Shown here: piece after piece, positions 45,852 through 52,775 of the stretch
How positions within the stretch are numbered: the first letter of the stretch is position 1
Layout of the letters: the number at the start of each line of letters is the position of its first letter
Assembly: GCA_035945995.1 (NCBI GenBank)
Contig: DASYZR010000023.1
Location: 1 to 52,775 of the forward strand
Source of the DNA: a bacterium
GTDB lineage: Bacteria > Sysuimicrobiota > Sysuimicrobiia > Sysuimicrobiales > Segetimicrobiaceae
Direction: 5' to 3'
DNA length: 52,775 nucleotides
Program-made: the position numbers and the translations under genes
The notes under the pieces: generated by a model
The model's database searches: none
Seen by the model: the letters and a program-made list of their open reading frames with translations, nothing else
Told to the model about the DNA's origin: nothing

Positions 45852-46988
45852 ATGCCGGCGCCGCCCGTCAAGCCTGCCCCGCCTGCCCCGCCTGCCCCGC
45901 ACCAGACGGGGCGCCAGACGGGGCCCGCCCCGCGTCAGTCGGGGTCCCGCATCCTAACCTACCGCGAGGCGGGCGTCGACATCGAAGCCAAGGAGGAAAT
46001 CCTGGCCGGCGTGCGGGCCCGCATCCGCGCGACGTACGGCGCGGGCGCGCTCGACGCCGGCGACGGGTTCGGCGGGCTGTTCCGCCTCACGGGGTACCGC
46101 GATCCGGTGATCGTCAGCTCGATCGACGGCGTGGGGACCAAGACGCGCCTGGCGCTCTGGTCCGGGCGGCCGCGGCAGGCCGGCACGGACATCGTGGCCC
46201 ACGGGGCCAACGACGTGCTGTGCCAGGGTGCGGCGCCGCTGTTCATGCTCGACTACGTCGCGTCTGCGGCGCTCGATCCGGCGGTGGTGTCCGAAGTCAT
46301 CGAAGGGATCGCCGACGCCTGCGTGGCCCAGGGCATTGCGCTGCTCGGCGGGGAAACCGCCGAGATGCCCGGCGTCTACGCCCGGAGGGAGCTCGACATC
46401 GTCGGGTGCACGGTCGGCGCCGTGGAGCGTGACGACGTGATTACGGGCGCGCGGATCAGGCCGGGCGACGCGGTCATCGGCCTCGGAAGCGACGGTCTCC
46501 ACACCAACGGCTACACGCTGGCGCGCGCGGTGCTGCTGCCCCGGGGATCGCGCGAGGCGATCCGCCGGGCCCTGGCACGCAAACTTCCGGGACTCGGCGA
46601 GACGGTGGGCGAGGCTCTCCTGCGTCCGCACCGGCCGTACGCCCGCCCCGTGCTCGCGCTGCGCCGGCACCTCGCCCTGCACGGCGTGGCGCACGTGACG
46701 GGCGGCGGCCTCCCCGGCAATCTCGTCCGCATTCTGCCGGACGGCTGCCACGCGGCGCTCGTCCGCGGCCGGTGGCCGGTGCCGCCGATCTTCACCGTCA
46801 TCCAGCGGCGCGGGCGGATCGCCGACGATGAAATGTTCCGCACGTTCAACATGGGCCTCGGGCTCGTGCTCGTCGTGCCGCGCGCGTCCGCGGCCGCGGC
46901 CGTGCGGCTGCTGGAGACCGCCGGGGAGCGCGCGTGGGTGGTCGGCGAGATCACGTCCGGGATCCGAGGGGTCGAGATCCGTGCCTGA
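45852..46988 (+). CDS. purM: Phosphoribosylformylglycinamidine cyclo-ligase
   Basis: It closes the imidazole ring to give AIR. The 378-residue protein contains the family start LTYREAGVDIEAKEE only at residue ~35, plus SIDGVGTKT, AHGANDVLCQGA, GGETAEMPG and HVTGGGLPGN. The first ~33 residues are a Pro/Ala/Gln-rich extension (PAPPAPPAPHQ...), encoded by three 9-bp tandem repeats CCTGCCCCG (45873-45899) and further C- and G-rich runs. No start codon lies between ATG 45852 and the conserved fold, so the extension seems to be translated. Confidence 0.95.
   Translation: MPAPPVKPAPPAPPAPHQTGRQTGPAPRQSGSRILTYREAGVDIEAKEEILAGVRARIRATYGAGALDAGDGFGGLFRLTGYRDPVIVSSIDGVGTKTRLALWSGRPRQAGTDIVAHGANDVLCQGAAPLFMLDYVASAALDPAVVSEVIEGIADACVAQGIALLGGETAEMPGVYARRELDIVGCTVGAVERDDVITGARIRPGDAVIGLGSDGLHTNGYTLARAVLLPRGSREAIRRALARKLPGLGETVGEALLRPHRPYARPVLALRRHLALHGVAHVTGGGLPGNLVRILPDGCHAALVRGRWPVPPIFTVIQRRGRIADDEMFRTFNMGLGLVLVVPRASAAAAVRLLETAGERAWVVGEITSGIRGVEIRA
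45873..45899 (+). repeat. Three 9-bp tandem repeats in the 5' end of purM
   Basis: CCTGCCCCG is repeated three times in frame, coding Pro-Ala-Pro units. The following ~60 bp contain complementary GGGG runs (ACGGGG, TCGGGG), so the RNA may fold locally. Copy number could vary by slippage without breaking the frame. Confidence 0.7.
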
Positions 46989-47691
46989 ACGCGCCCGGCC
47001 CGTCCGCGTCGGGGTGCTCGTGTCCGGAACCGGCACCGTCCTGCAGGCCCTCCTCGACGCGTACGGCCCCGGCGCCGGAGGGCCGGCGCAGGTCGCCGTG
47101 GTGATCAGCAACGTGCCGGGGGCCGTGGCCCTGGAGCGGGCCCGCGCTGCCGGCGTGCCGGCGCTCGTGATCGATCACCGCGAGTTTCCGGGCCGGCCCG
47201 CGTTTGAAGCCGCGCTCCGGGAGGCGCTCGCGGCGGCCCGCGTGGATCTCGTGTGTCTGGCGGGATTCATCCGCATCCTCACACCGGGGTTCGCCGCGGA
47301 CTTCGCGGGGCGCATGATGAACATTCACCCGGCGCTGCTGCCGGCCTTCGGCGGGAAGGGGATGTATGGAGAGCGCGTGCACGAGGCGGTGCTGGCCTCG
47401 GGCGCGCGGGTCAGCGGATGCACGGTGCATTTCGTCACGAGCGAGACGGACGCCGGGCCGATCATCGTGCAGGCCGCGATCCCGGTGGAGGACGACGACA
47501 CGCCCGCCACGCTGGCGGCGCGCGTCCGCCGGGAGGAGCTGCGGCTGTATCCGCTCGCGGTCCGGCTCTTCACCGAGGGGCGGCTGCGCATCGACGGCAA
47601 CCGCGTGCGCCTCCGGCCCCCGGACGGGAGTCCCTCGTCCGGCGCGGGCACGACCGGCGCACCGGCCGTGACGCGGGTGATCACGCCGTGA
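46981..47691 (+). CDS. purN: Phosphoribosylglycinamide formyltransferase
   Basis: It formylates GAR using 10-formyl-THF. The 236-residue protein has the phosphate loop LVSGTGTVLQALL, the catalytic Asn-x-His of MMNIHPALLPAF, and the catalytic Asp in ETDAGPIIVQ. The C-terminal ~25 residues are Pro/Gly/Thr rich and beyond the fold. The GTG overlaps purM by 8 bp; the stop overlaps purH by GTGA. Confidence 0.94.
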   Translation: MPERARPVRVGVLVSGTGTVLQALLDAYGPGAGGPAQVAVVISNVPGAVALERARAAGVPALVIDHREFPGRPAFEAALREALAAARVDLVCLAGFIRILTPGFAADFAGRMMNIHPALLPAFGGKGMYGERVHEAVLASGARVSGCTVHFVTSETDAGPIIVQAAIPVEDDDTPATLAARVRREELRLYPLAVRLFTEGRLRIDGNRVRLRPPDGSPSSGAGTTGAPAVTRVITP

Positions 47692-49295
47692 AGATCCGGC
47701 GGGCCCTGCTGAGCGTCGCCGACAAGACGGGCGTCGTGCCGCTGGCGCGCGGGCTTGTCGAAGCCGGATGCGAGATCATCTCGACCGGCGGAACCGCCCG
47801 TACGCTGCGCGACGCCGGCGTGCCGGTCACCGCGCTCGAGACGGTGACGGGGTTTCCCGAGATCCTGGGAGGACGGGTCAAGACGCTGCATCCGGCCGTC
47901 CACGGCGGCGTGCTCGCCGTGCGCGGCGATGACGCCCACGCGGCGGATCTGTCGCGCCACGGCATCCTGCCGATCGATCTCGTCGCGGTGACGTTGTATC
48001 CGTTCGAGGCCGCGCTCGCGCGTGGCTCCGACGAGGCGACGCTCATCGAAGAGATCGACATCGGCGGGGTTACCCTGCTGCGCGCCGCCGCGAAGAACTT
48101 CCGCGACGTGGTGGTCCTGAGCGATCCCGCGCAGTACGCGGCGGTCCTCGAAGAGATCCGGCGCACACGGACGGTGGGCCCCGACACCCGCCGGCGGCTC
48201 GCCCGGGAGGCATTTGCGCGGACCGGCTCCTACGACCGGGCCATCACCGGCTGGTTCGACGGCGCCGCCGCCTCGGCCGGGGATGGGGAAGGACAGTCGT
48301 TTCCGGCGTCTCTCAGCCTGTCATTCGAGAAAATGGCGGAGTTGCGGTACGGCGAGAATCCGCATCAGCGCGGCGCGTTCTATCGTGAAGCCGGTCCCGG
48401 GCCAAGCGCGTCCGCGGCCCCGGGGTCGGATGGCGGGGTCGTGCCGAGCATCGCTTCGGCGCGGCGGCTCGCGGGCAAGGAGCTCTCGTACAACAACATC
48501 TACGATCTCGACGCGGCGCTCGAGCTCGTCCGGGAGTTCGCGGAGACGGCGGCGGTCGTGGTGAAGCACGGAATTCCCTGCGGCGTCGCGCTGGCCGGAA
48601 CCGTGCGGGAGGCGTATCTGCGCGCGCGCGACGGCGACCCCGTCTCGGCCTTCGGGGGCATCGTGGCGCTCAACCGGCCCGCCGACGCCGAGACGGCCGA
48701 AGCGCTCGGCGAGACGTTTCTCGAGGCCGTGATCGCGCCGGCATTCGACGAAGACGCTCTCGGCGTGCTCTCGCGCAAGAAGTCGGCGCGCGTGCGTCTG
48801 CTCGAGACGGGACCGCTCGGCCCGGCCAGGCCGTACGCCGGCATCGACTGGCGGCGCGTCCGCGGCGGCCTCCTCGTGCAGGATCGCGATGCCCTCGATC
48901 TGGCGGAGGCGGAGCTCAAGGTCGTCACGGCGCGCACCCCCACCGACCGTGAGTGGGCGGATCTCCGGTTTGCCTGGACCGTCTGCCGGCATGTCCGGTC
49001 GAACGCCATCGTCTTCGCGCGCGACAGCCGGGTGGTCGGCGTGGGCGCCGGTCAGCCCAATCGAGTGGAGTCGGTTCGCATCGCCGGCCGTGTGGCGGGC
49101 GATCGTGCCGCGGGGGCCTGCATGGCGTCGGAAGCGTTCTTCCCGTTCGCCGATGGGGTCGAGGCCGCGGCCGCCGTGGGGATCACCGCCGTGATCCAGC
49201 CCGGCGGCTCCCGGCGCGATCCCGAGGTGATCGCCGCCGCGGAGGCCGCGGGAATGGCGATGGTCACGACAGGGATCCGGCACTTCCGGCATTGA
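47688..49295 (+). CDS. purH: Bifunctional AICAR formyltransferase / IMP cyclohydrolase
   Basis: It catalyses the last two steps to IMP. The 535-residue protein has the N-terminal MGS-like cyclohydrolase domain (~1-195; [28 protein letters not shown]) and the C-terminal AICAR transformylase domain (RYGENPHQ, Lys-His motif). The Lys-His motif reads VKHGIPCG; most PurH have KHxNPCG, so the Asn is replaced by Ile. Other conserved segments, such as [13 protein letters not shown] and SNAIVFA, are intact. It is the last gene of the purine operon; no terminator is obvious after it. Confidence 0.95.
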   Translation: MKIRRALLSVADKTGVVPLARGLVEAGCEIISTGGTARTLRDAGVPVTALETVTGFPEILGGRVKTLHPAVHGGVLAVRGDDAHAADLSRHGILPIDLVAVTLYPFEAALARGSDEATLIEEIDIGGVTLLRAAAKNFRDVVVLSDPAQYAAVLEEIRRTRTVGPDTRRRLAREAFARTGSYDRAITGWFDGAAASAGDGEGQSFPASLSLSFEKMAELRYGENPHQRGAFYREAGPGPSASAAPGSDGGVVPSIASARRLAGKELSYNNIYDLDAALELVREFAETAAVVVKHGIPCGVALAGTVREAYLRARDGDPVSAFGGIVALNRPADAETAEALGETFLEAVIAPAFDEDALGVLSRKKSARVRLLETGPLGPARPYAGIDWRRVRGGLLVQDRDALDLAEAELKVVTARTPTDREWADLRFAWTVCRHVRSNAIVFARDSRVVGVGAGQPNRVESVRIAGRVAGDRAAGACMASEAFFPFADGVEAAAAVGITAVIQPGGSRRDPEVIAAAEAAGMAMVTTGIRHFRH

Positions 49296-49344
49296 CCCGC
49301 GCCGGCGAGGCTGCACGGCCGGAAGCACCCGGACCACGCGTTCT

Positions 49345-49938
49345 GTGAGTGCGCGGCGCCGGGCCGTCTTTCTCGACCGCGACGGTGTCGTGGTCCGCGA
49401 CGTGGACCATTTGACCTCGGCGTCGCAACTCGACATTCTTCCGGGTGTGCCGGAATCACTCCGCCGGTTGCGCGACGCGGGATGGGCTGTCGTGGTCGTG
49501 ACGAACCAGTCCGTGGTGGCGCGTGGGTGGGTGACGGAGGAGGGCCTGCGCGAGATTCATTCGGACCTCGAGGCGCGCCTGCGTGCGCGCGGAGCCGCAT
49601 TGGACGCGATCTATTACTGTCCGCACCATCCCGACGGCGCGGTGGCGGCCTATCGCGTCGCGTGCGACTGCCGGAAACCCCAACCCGGGCTGCTGCTCCG
49701 CGCCGCGGCCGACCTCGGGATCGATCTCGCCGCATCCGTGATGGTGGGCGACGCAGCCTCGGACATGGAAGCGGGCCGCCGGGCGGGGTGTCGCACGGCT
49801 CTGATCCGCTCCGCCTCCCCGGGGCGTATGCCTGTTTCACGCGATCCCGGAGAGGACCGCCCAGCGCCGGACTATGTGGCGGCCACCCTGGCGGATGCCG
49901 TGGAATGGATTTTGCATCTACCCGGTGAGTCGGCTTGA
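49345..49938 (+). CDS. HAD-family bisphosphate phosphatase (GmhB-like)
   Basis: This 197-residue HAD phosphatase has the nucleophile motif FLDRDGVV (Asp-x-Asp), TNQS and [10 protein letters not shown]. The zinc-binding cluster Cys-x-His-His ... Cys-x-Cys (CPHHPDG, CDCRKP) places it in the GmhB/HisB-N group, which dephosphorylates heptose or histidinol phosphates. Heptose synthesis partners are not in the window, so the substrate is unknown. The GTG at 49345 is the only suitable start. It may be cotranscribed with purH, 49 nt upstream. Confidence 0.85.
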   Translation: MSARRRAVFLDRDGVVVRDVDHLTSASQLDILPGVPESLRRLRDAGWAVVVVTNQSVVARGWVTEEGLREIHSDLEARLRARGAALDAIYYCPHHPDGAVAAYRVACDCRKPQPGLLLRAAADLGIDLAASVMVGDAASDMEAGRRAGCRTALIRSASPGRMPVSRDPGEDRPAPDYVAATLADAVEWILHLPGESA

Positions 49939-49970
49939 TGCCTCATCCGCGGGGTACCGGAACGGTAGTA

Positions 49971-49998
49971 TTGACTTTGTGCTGGGTCGTGATAAAAT
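49971..49998 (+). promoter_or_regulatory. Promoter of structured RNA A
   Basis: TTGACT (49971-49976) and TAAAAT (49993-49998) are 16 bp apart. Predicted start is near 50005. No coding start follows before the terminator at 50047-50079, so this promoter appears to drive a short untranslated RNA. Confidence 0.65.
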
Positions 49999-50004
49999 GG
50001 TGGT

Positions 50005-50079
50005 AGCAGAAGCCGACCAGGCGAGTCCAACGGGGCAATGCTGAGTGCCGATTCCGAAGGGGGTCGGCCTTAATTTTTT
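50005..50079 (+). ncRNA. Tandem structured RNA A (~75 nt, undescribed)
   Basis: Between its promoter and terminator this RNA has a closing stem AGCA/TGCT (50005-50008, 50039-50042) and a small hairpin GCC-GACCA-GGC (50012-50022). A conserved AGTCCA...GGGGC segment follows, then the terminator hairpin GCCGATTCC/GGGGTCGGC. RNA B at 50169 shares the loop, the AGTCCA segment and the terminator, but with different closing-stem bases. GCCGACC (50012-50018) is complementary to GGTCGGC (50062-50068) in the terminator's 3' arm, so an alternative antiterminator fold is possible. I do not recognise the class; it could be an sRNA or a riboswitch-like element. Confidence 0.55.
50047..50079 (+). terminator. 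Intrinsic terminator of RNA A
   Basis: GCCGATTCC pairs with GGGGTCGGC (two G-T pairs) around a GAAG loop, followed by CTTAATTTTTT. The sequence is near-identical to the terminator of RNA B at 50210. Confidence 0.8.
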
Positions 50080-50134
50080 GCGCGAAAAGCTGCGCCGGCG
50101 CGGGCGGGAAGGGCTCTTTGCCCGCCAAGTCGGT

Positions 50135-50162
50135 TTGACAGAGCGCCACCCGGTGGTATAAT
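50135..50162 (+). promoter_or_regulatory. Consensus promoter of RNA B
   Basis: TTGACA (50135-50140) and TATAAT (50157-50162) are both perfect consensus hexamers with a 16-bp spacer. It is the strongest-looking promoter in the window besides the rRNA promoters. Start is expected near 50169. Confidence 0.8.
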
Positions 50163-50168
50163 TCGCGT

Positions 50169-50240
50169 GACATTGCTGACCAGGCAAGATAGTCCAGGGG
50201 CGTGTCAGGAGCCGATTCCGAGAGGGGTCGGCTTTTTCTT
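50169..50240 (+). ncRNA. Tandem structured RNA B (~72 nt, undescribed), also in the 5' leader of the GNAT gene
   Basis: TGACA/TGTCA (50168-50172, 50203-50207) closes a domain holding the hairpin GCT-GACCA-GGC (50175-50185) and AGTCCA-GGGGC. A terminator with a GAGA loop follows. Compared with RNA A, the closing stem changes on both sides and still pairs; the hairpin changes C to T opposite G, keeping a wobble pair. GCTGACC (50175-50181) can pair with GGTCGGC (50226-50232) in the terminator, an antiterminator possibility. The GNAT gene begins 58 nt after the terminator, so B may be a cis-acting attenuator, an sRNA, or both. Confidence 0.55.
50210..50240 (+). terminator. Intrinsic terminator of RNA B
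   Basis: AGCCGATTCC (50210-50219) pairs with GGGGTCGGCT (50224-50233) around a GAGA (GNRA) loop, followed by TTTTTCTT. It stands between the consensus promoter and the GNAT gene, so the GNAT gene needs read-through or another promoter. Confidence 0.85.
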
Positions 50241-50297
50241 CTTGTGGCGCTCCGCCGATGCCGGCGGAGTCGGGACGCCCGGCGCCAAGGTGTGAGC

Positions 50298-50834
50298 GTG
50301 TACGAGATCCGCAGCGTTGCCCCGGAACAACTGGACGAGGACCTCGCGGCGTTTGTCGCGCTCCTGCAGGACGCCGTCGACGGCGGGGCGTCGGTGGGAT
50401 TCGTGCCGCCGCTCGACAAGGACGACGCCCGCCGGTACTGGGCCGGCGTGCGGGCCATGGTCGGCGCGGGTACTCGAATCTTGCTTGCGGCCGTGGACGA
50501 GGGCGAGATGTTGGGCTCCGTGCAACTCGACCTCGCGACGATGCCCAACGCGCGGCACCGCGCCGAGGTGATGAAGCTCATGGTGCACGGCGCCGCCCGC
50601 CGTCGCGGCATCGGCCGCGCGTTGATGCTGGCCCTCGAAGACGCGGCGCGCCGGGCGGACCGGCGGTTGCTGGTGCTCGACACGAGAGTGGGGGATCCCG
50701 CGGAGCAACTGTACCTTGCTCTGGGGTACGCGCGGGCCGGGGTGATCCCGCGGTATGCGCTGAGCGCGGCCGGGACGCTCGACGCGACCGTCTACATGTA
50801 CCGTGAACTGGCCGCTGACCGGCGGGACGGGTGA
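50298..50834 (+). CDS. GNAT-family N-acetyltransferase
   Basis: This ~178-residue acetyltransferase has the acetyl-CoA loop (R-x-x-G-x-G/A type) VHGAARRRGIGRALMLALE, the preceding beta strand HRAEVMKLMV, and the C-terminal LYLALGYARAGVIPRYAL. The N-terminal half (ILLAAVDEGEMLGSVQLDLAT) resembles acetyltransferases of antibiotics or small amines, but the substrate is unknown. GTG 50298 is 7 nt after AAGG; GTG 50292 is in frame but too close to that site. Its leader contains RNA B and its terminator. A membrane protein gene follows 36 bp downstream. Confidence 0.85.
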   Translation: MYEIRSVAPEQLDEDLAAFVALLQDAVDGGASVGFVPPLDKDDARRYWAGVRAMVGAGTRILLAAVDEGEMLGSVQLDLATMPNARHRAEVMKLMVHGAARRRGIGRALMLALEDAARRADRRLLVLDTRVGDPAEQLYLALGYARAGVIPRYALSAAGTLDATVYMYRELAADRRDG

Positions 50835-50870
50835 GTCCGTCGAGAGGCGCGCCGGGGGCGCGAGGCGTTC

Positions 50871-51500
50871 ATGAACGAGAGGGCGGCGCACCTTCGGGCG
50901 GGGATTCGGGTCGAATGGTTCACGGTCGGATGGATGCTCCTCGAATCGATCATCGGCATCGGCGCGGGGGTGGGGACGCGAAGCATCGCACTCACCGCGT
51001 TCGGTCTGGACAGCGTCGTCGAGCTCGTGTCCGGGACCGTCGTGCTGGCGAGACTGCGGGCGGAGAGCGGCGCCCCGAACCTGACGGCGGAACAGGTTGA
51101 GCGGATCGAGCGGCGCGCGTCCCGGATCGTCGGCTGGAGCTTGTTTGCCCTCGCGGCCTACGTCGTGATTCAGTCCGCGTACAATTTGCTGACGCACGCC
51201 GCCTCAGAGGCGTCGGCCGCCGGCGCCGCGCTCGCCGTCGCCGCGCTCATCGTGATGCCCGGCCTCGCGACCATCAAGCGGAAGCTTGCGTCGGCGCTCG
51301 ACAGCTCCGCCCTTCGCGGTGATGCCGCCGAGGCGGTGGTCTGCGCGTACATGGCGGCGACCCTGCTGGCGGGGTTGGTGCTTCGGATGGCGTTCGGCTG
51401 GTGGTGGGCCGACCCGGTGGCGGCGTTCGGCATCGTGTACTTCATCGTGCGCGAGGGGCGCGAAGCTCTTGAAGGAGAGGGTGCCGGCTCAGAGTCGTGA
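50871..51500 (+). CDS. Cation-efflux (CDF)-like integral membrane protein
   Basis: This 209-residue protein has about 5-6 membrane helices. TAFGLDSVVELVSG and the later DAAEAVVCAYMAATLLAGLVL and WWWADPVAAFGI have the layout of the transmembrane core of cation diffusion facilitators, but the usual metal-site His residues are missing and the cytoplasmic C-terminal domain is absent. It may transport something other than zinc. The ATG follows GAGG with 5-nt spacing. It is probably cotranscribed with the GNAT gene; its last 12 bp overlap the convergent DUF92 gene. Confidence 0.75.
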   Translation: MNERAAHLRAGIRVEWFTVGWMLLESIIGIGAGVGTRSIALTAFGLDSVVELVSGTVVLARLRAESGAPNLTAEQVERIERRASRIVGWSLFALAAYVVIQSAYNLLTHAASEASAAGAALAVAALIVMPGLATIKRKLASALDSSALRGDAAEAVVCAYMAATLLAGLVLRMAFGWWWADPVAAFGIVYFIVREGREALEGEGAGSES

Positions 51501-52235
51501 CGTGGTGACGTAGAGCATTACCGCGGCACCCGAAGCGGTGGCCGCGACGTTGACCATGTCGTTGTCGAGCCAGCGCCACCGGCCTTCGACCGTCGCGCCG
51601 AGGATGCTGTCGAGAAGGGAGCCGGTGATCCCCGCGACGGTGATCCATGCCGCCCACGCGAAGCGCGGGTGCGTGCCGCCCACGTCCCCGGCAGGCGGCG
51701 TCACGGGCAGGGAGGCGGCGACGGCGGCGATGAGCAACGCGCCGGCGACCGACGCGAGGGTTCCCGTCGGCGTGACGCCTCCCGATGCGCCCGGCGTGAC
51801 CGGCCGTCCGGTCGTGATCAGTCGCGGCCGCGTGCGGCTCCATCGGCCGAGTTCCGTCGCCCACGTGTCGGCGGTGGCGGCCGCGACGGCGCCGGCCGCC
51901 ACCCCGAAGCCCTGCGGCCATCCCGTCGCGGCGTAAAGCACGGCCGCCAGCGTGGCGATGCCGCCGTTCGCGGCGACCTGCTGCCAGCGGCGTCCTACGC
52001 GATCGTGGGAGTGGGGCGCATCGACGCCCGGCGGGTCCAGATGAGTCACGATCGAGGACGTGATGAAGAACACGCCGACCAGTGCGAGCCAATGCCATCC
52101 GGCGAGGACGAGCACTGTGCCGGTCAACGCGGCCGCCCAGGCGCCCGACTCGGTGAGCGCGCCGCGGCGGTGGGCGACGAAGGCGACGCCGGCGCTCAAG
52201 AATCCCCCGGCGATCACACGGATGACCCATTCCAC
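51489..52235 (-). CDS. DUF92 family integral membrane protein
   Basis: This 248-residue protein has about six membrane helices and the family motifs AAATADTWATELG and GGVTPTGTLASVAGALLIA. DUF92 includes plant VTE6, a phytyl-phosphate kinase, and many uncharacterised bacterial proteins, possibly prenyl phosphate kinases. The start is a GTG at 52235 giving MEWVIRVIAGG. It is convergent with the CDF-like gene and divergent from the rRNA promoters. No operon partner is visible. Confidence 0.85.
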   Translation of the reverse strand: MEWVIRVIAGGFLSAGVAFVAHRRGALTESGAWAAALTGTVLVLAGWHWLALVGVFFITSSIVTHLDPPGVDAPHSHDRVGRRWQQVAANGGIATLAAVLYAATGWPQGFGVAAGAVAAATADTWATELGRWSRTRPRLITTGRPVTPGASGGVTPTGTLASVAGALLIAAVAASLPVTPPAGDVGGTHPRFAWAAWITVAGITGSLLDSILGATVEGRWRWLDNDMVNVAATASGAAVMLYVTTSRL

Positions 52236-52304
52236 GCTGGCGTCTTCGAGCGCGAAAGGACGGCGCCTTCCCGGCGGTCGCGGTTTGCGCGCATCTACGA
52301 TCTA

Positions 52305-52333
52305 TTGACAACCATCACGGGCAAGCGTAGAGT
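52305..52333 (+). promoter_or_regulatory. rRNA promoter P1
   Basis: TTGACA (52305-52310) and TAGAGT (52328-52333) have a 17-bp spacer. It lies 155 bp upstream of a second promoter of the same type, the tandem arrangement common for rRNA operons. Nothing else was seen in 52236-52459. Confidence 0.6.
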
Positions 52334-52459
52334 AAGTGAGGTAGTGGAACCGTCCGCAGCACCTTAACAACGCAACGCCTCGATCACCGGCCTCCCTCAT
52401 CGACGCAACGATCGAGTTCATGGCGCACGTGAGGCGCCGGGGCGACGGGTTGCATTGTC

Positions 52460-52488
52460 TTGACAGGTGCGGCAGCGACTGGTATAAG
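52460..52488 (+). promoter_or_regulatory. rRNA promoter P2
   Basis: TTGACA (52460-52465) and TATAAG (52483-52488) have a 17-bp spacer. Predicted start is near 52495, about 145 nt before mature 16S. Confidence 0.8.
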
Positions 52489-52506
52489 TGAGTGTCGTGG
52501 TCGGGC

Positions 52507-52626
52507 GATCCCGCTACGCGGGATCATCCGGCCGCGATGATTCTTACGAACCTTGAAAACTGCATAGTGGCAAGGGGAACGCGACAGTCCGGACGAGTTT
52601 TGGGATCCGAGAGAGCAATCTTTCGG
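52507..52626 (+). promoter_or_regulatory. rRNA leader with hairpins and an antitermination-like box
   Basis: GATCCCGC/GCGGGATC is a perfect 8-bp hairpin with a 3-nt loop (52507-52525). CCTTGAAAACTGCATA (52551-52566) resembles the leader and spacer boxes of Firmicutes rRNA operons. A second hairpin CCGAGAGA-GCAA-TCTTTCGG (52607-52626) with a GNRA loop precedes 16S. These probably guide antitermination and RNase III-type processing. Confidence 0.6.
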
Positions 52627-52638
52627 GACCCGAAAATT

Positions 52639-52775
52639 CCGATGGAGAGTTTGATCCTGGCTCAGGACGAACGCTGGCGGCGTGCCTCAAACATGCAAGT
52701 CGAGCGTGGCTTCATCCTCTCGCAAGAGAGGGTGAAGTCTAGCGGCGAACGGGTGAGTAACACGTGGGAAACCTG
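52639..52775 (+). rRNA. rrs: 16S ribosomal RNA, 5' end (partial)
   Basis: GAGAGTTTGATCCTGGCTCAG and GGACGAACGCTGGCGGCG are universal 16S 5' sequences, followed by ATGCAAGTCGAGCG and GGCGAACGGGTGAGTAACACGTG. By alignment with E. coli numbering, position 1 falls near 52639. The usual CCTAACACATGCAAG reads CCTCAAACATGCAAG here. The gene continues past the right edge. Confidence 0.97.

Overview
The window is a GC-rich (roughly 70%), densely packed bacterial chromosome segment, almost entirely housekeeping genes. Many neighbours overlap by 4 bp (ATGA or GTGA). Several traits point to a Bacillota-like or other deep Terrabacteria lineage: a cdaA-cdaR-glmM-glmS block with a glmS ribozyme, a perfect CIRCE operator before groESL, a Gram-positive-type purine gene set with separate purS/purQ/purL, a FabL-type enoyl reductase, and a 16S leader containing CCTTGAAAACTGCATA. 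The exact phylum cannot be fixed from sequence reading alone; an uncultured high-GC lineage is plausible.

Layout. 1-1.2 kb: the tail of a coiled-coil membrane protein, then a MntA/HepT-type toxin-antitoxin pair whose antitoxin carries a fused XRE DNA-binding domain. 1.2-2.2 kb: rplM-rpsI. 2.3-17 kb: cell envelope and central metabolism (LysM-NlpC/P60 hydrolase, argF, c-di-AMP cyclase and regulator, glmM, ribozyme-controlled glmS, sugar epimerase, Trm112-like protein, acpS, nnr, alr, pheA, fused 5-oxoprolinase subunits). 17.1-17.8 kb: a VapBC pair on the minus strand. 18-25.7 kb: a translationally coupled run of amide and peptide hydrolases, NfeD-slipin, and the t6A/RimI genes tsaE-tsaB-rimI-tsaD. 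25.8-27.9 kb: CIRCE-groES-groEL and a terminator. 28-29.4 kb: an orphan polytopic protein resembling a polysaccharide polymerase.

29.5-35.4 kb, minus strand: a mixed operon in transcription order fabF, FabL-like reductase, two CoA-transferase subunits resembling IpdA/IpdB, a FabG/BadH-like dehydrogenase, plsX. 35.5-49.3 kb, plus strand: a purine operon purD-E-A-B-C-S-Q-L-F-M-N-H. It covers PRPP to IMP and on to adenylosuccinate, but lacks purK, and has PurBox-like repeats around its promoter. 49.3-52.2 kb: a GmhB-like phosphatase, two tandem short structured RNAs each with its own promoter and terminator, a GNAT acetyltransferase, a CDF-like membrane protein and a DUF92 protein. 52.3-52.8 kb: tandem rRNA promoters, a leader and the first ~137 nt of 16S rRNA.

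The most novel signal is the pair of tandem ~70-75 nt RNAs at 49971-50240. They share a loop sequence, show compensatory changes in their closing stem, and end in near-identical terminators whose 3' arm could pair with the conserved loop region. I match them to no known class.
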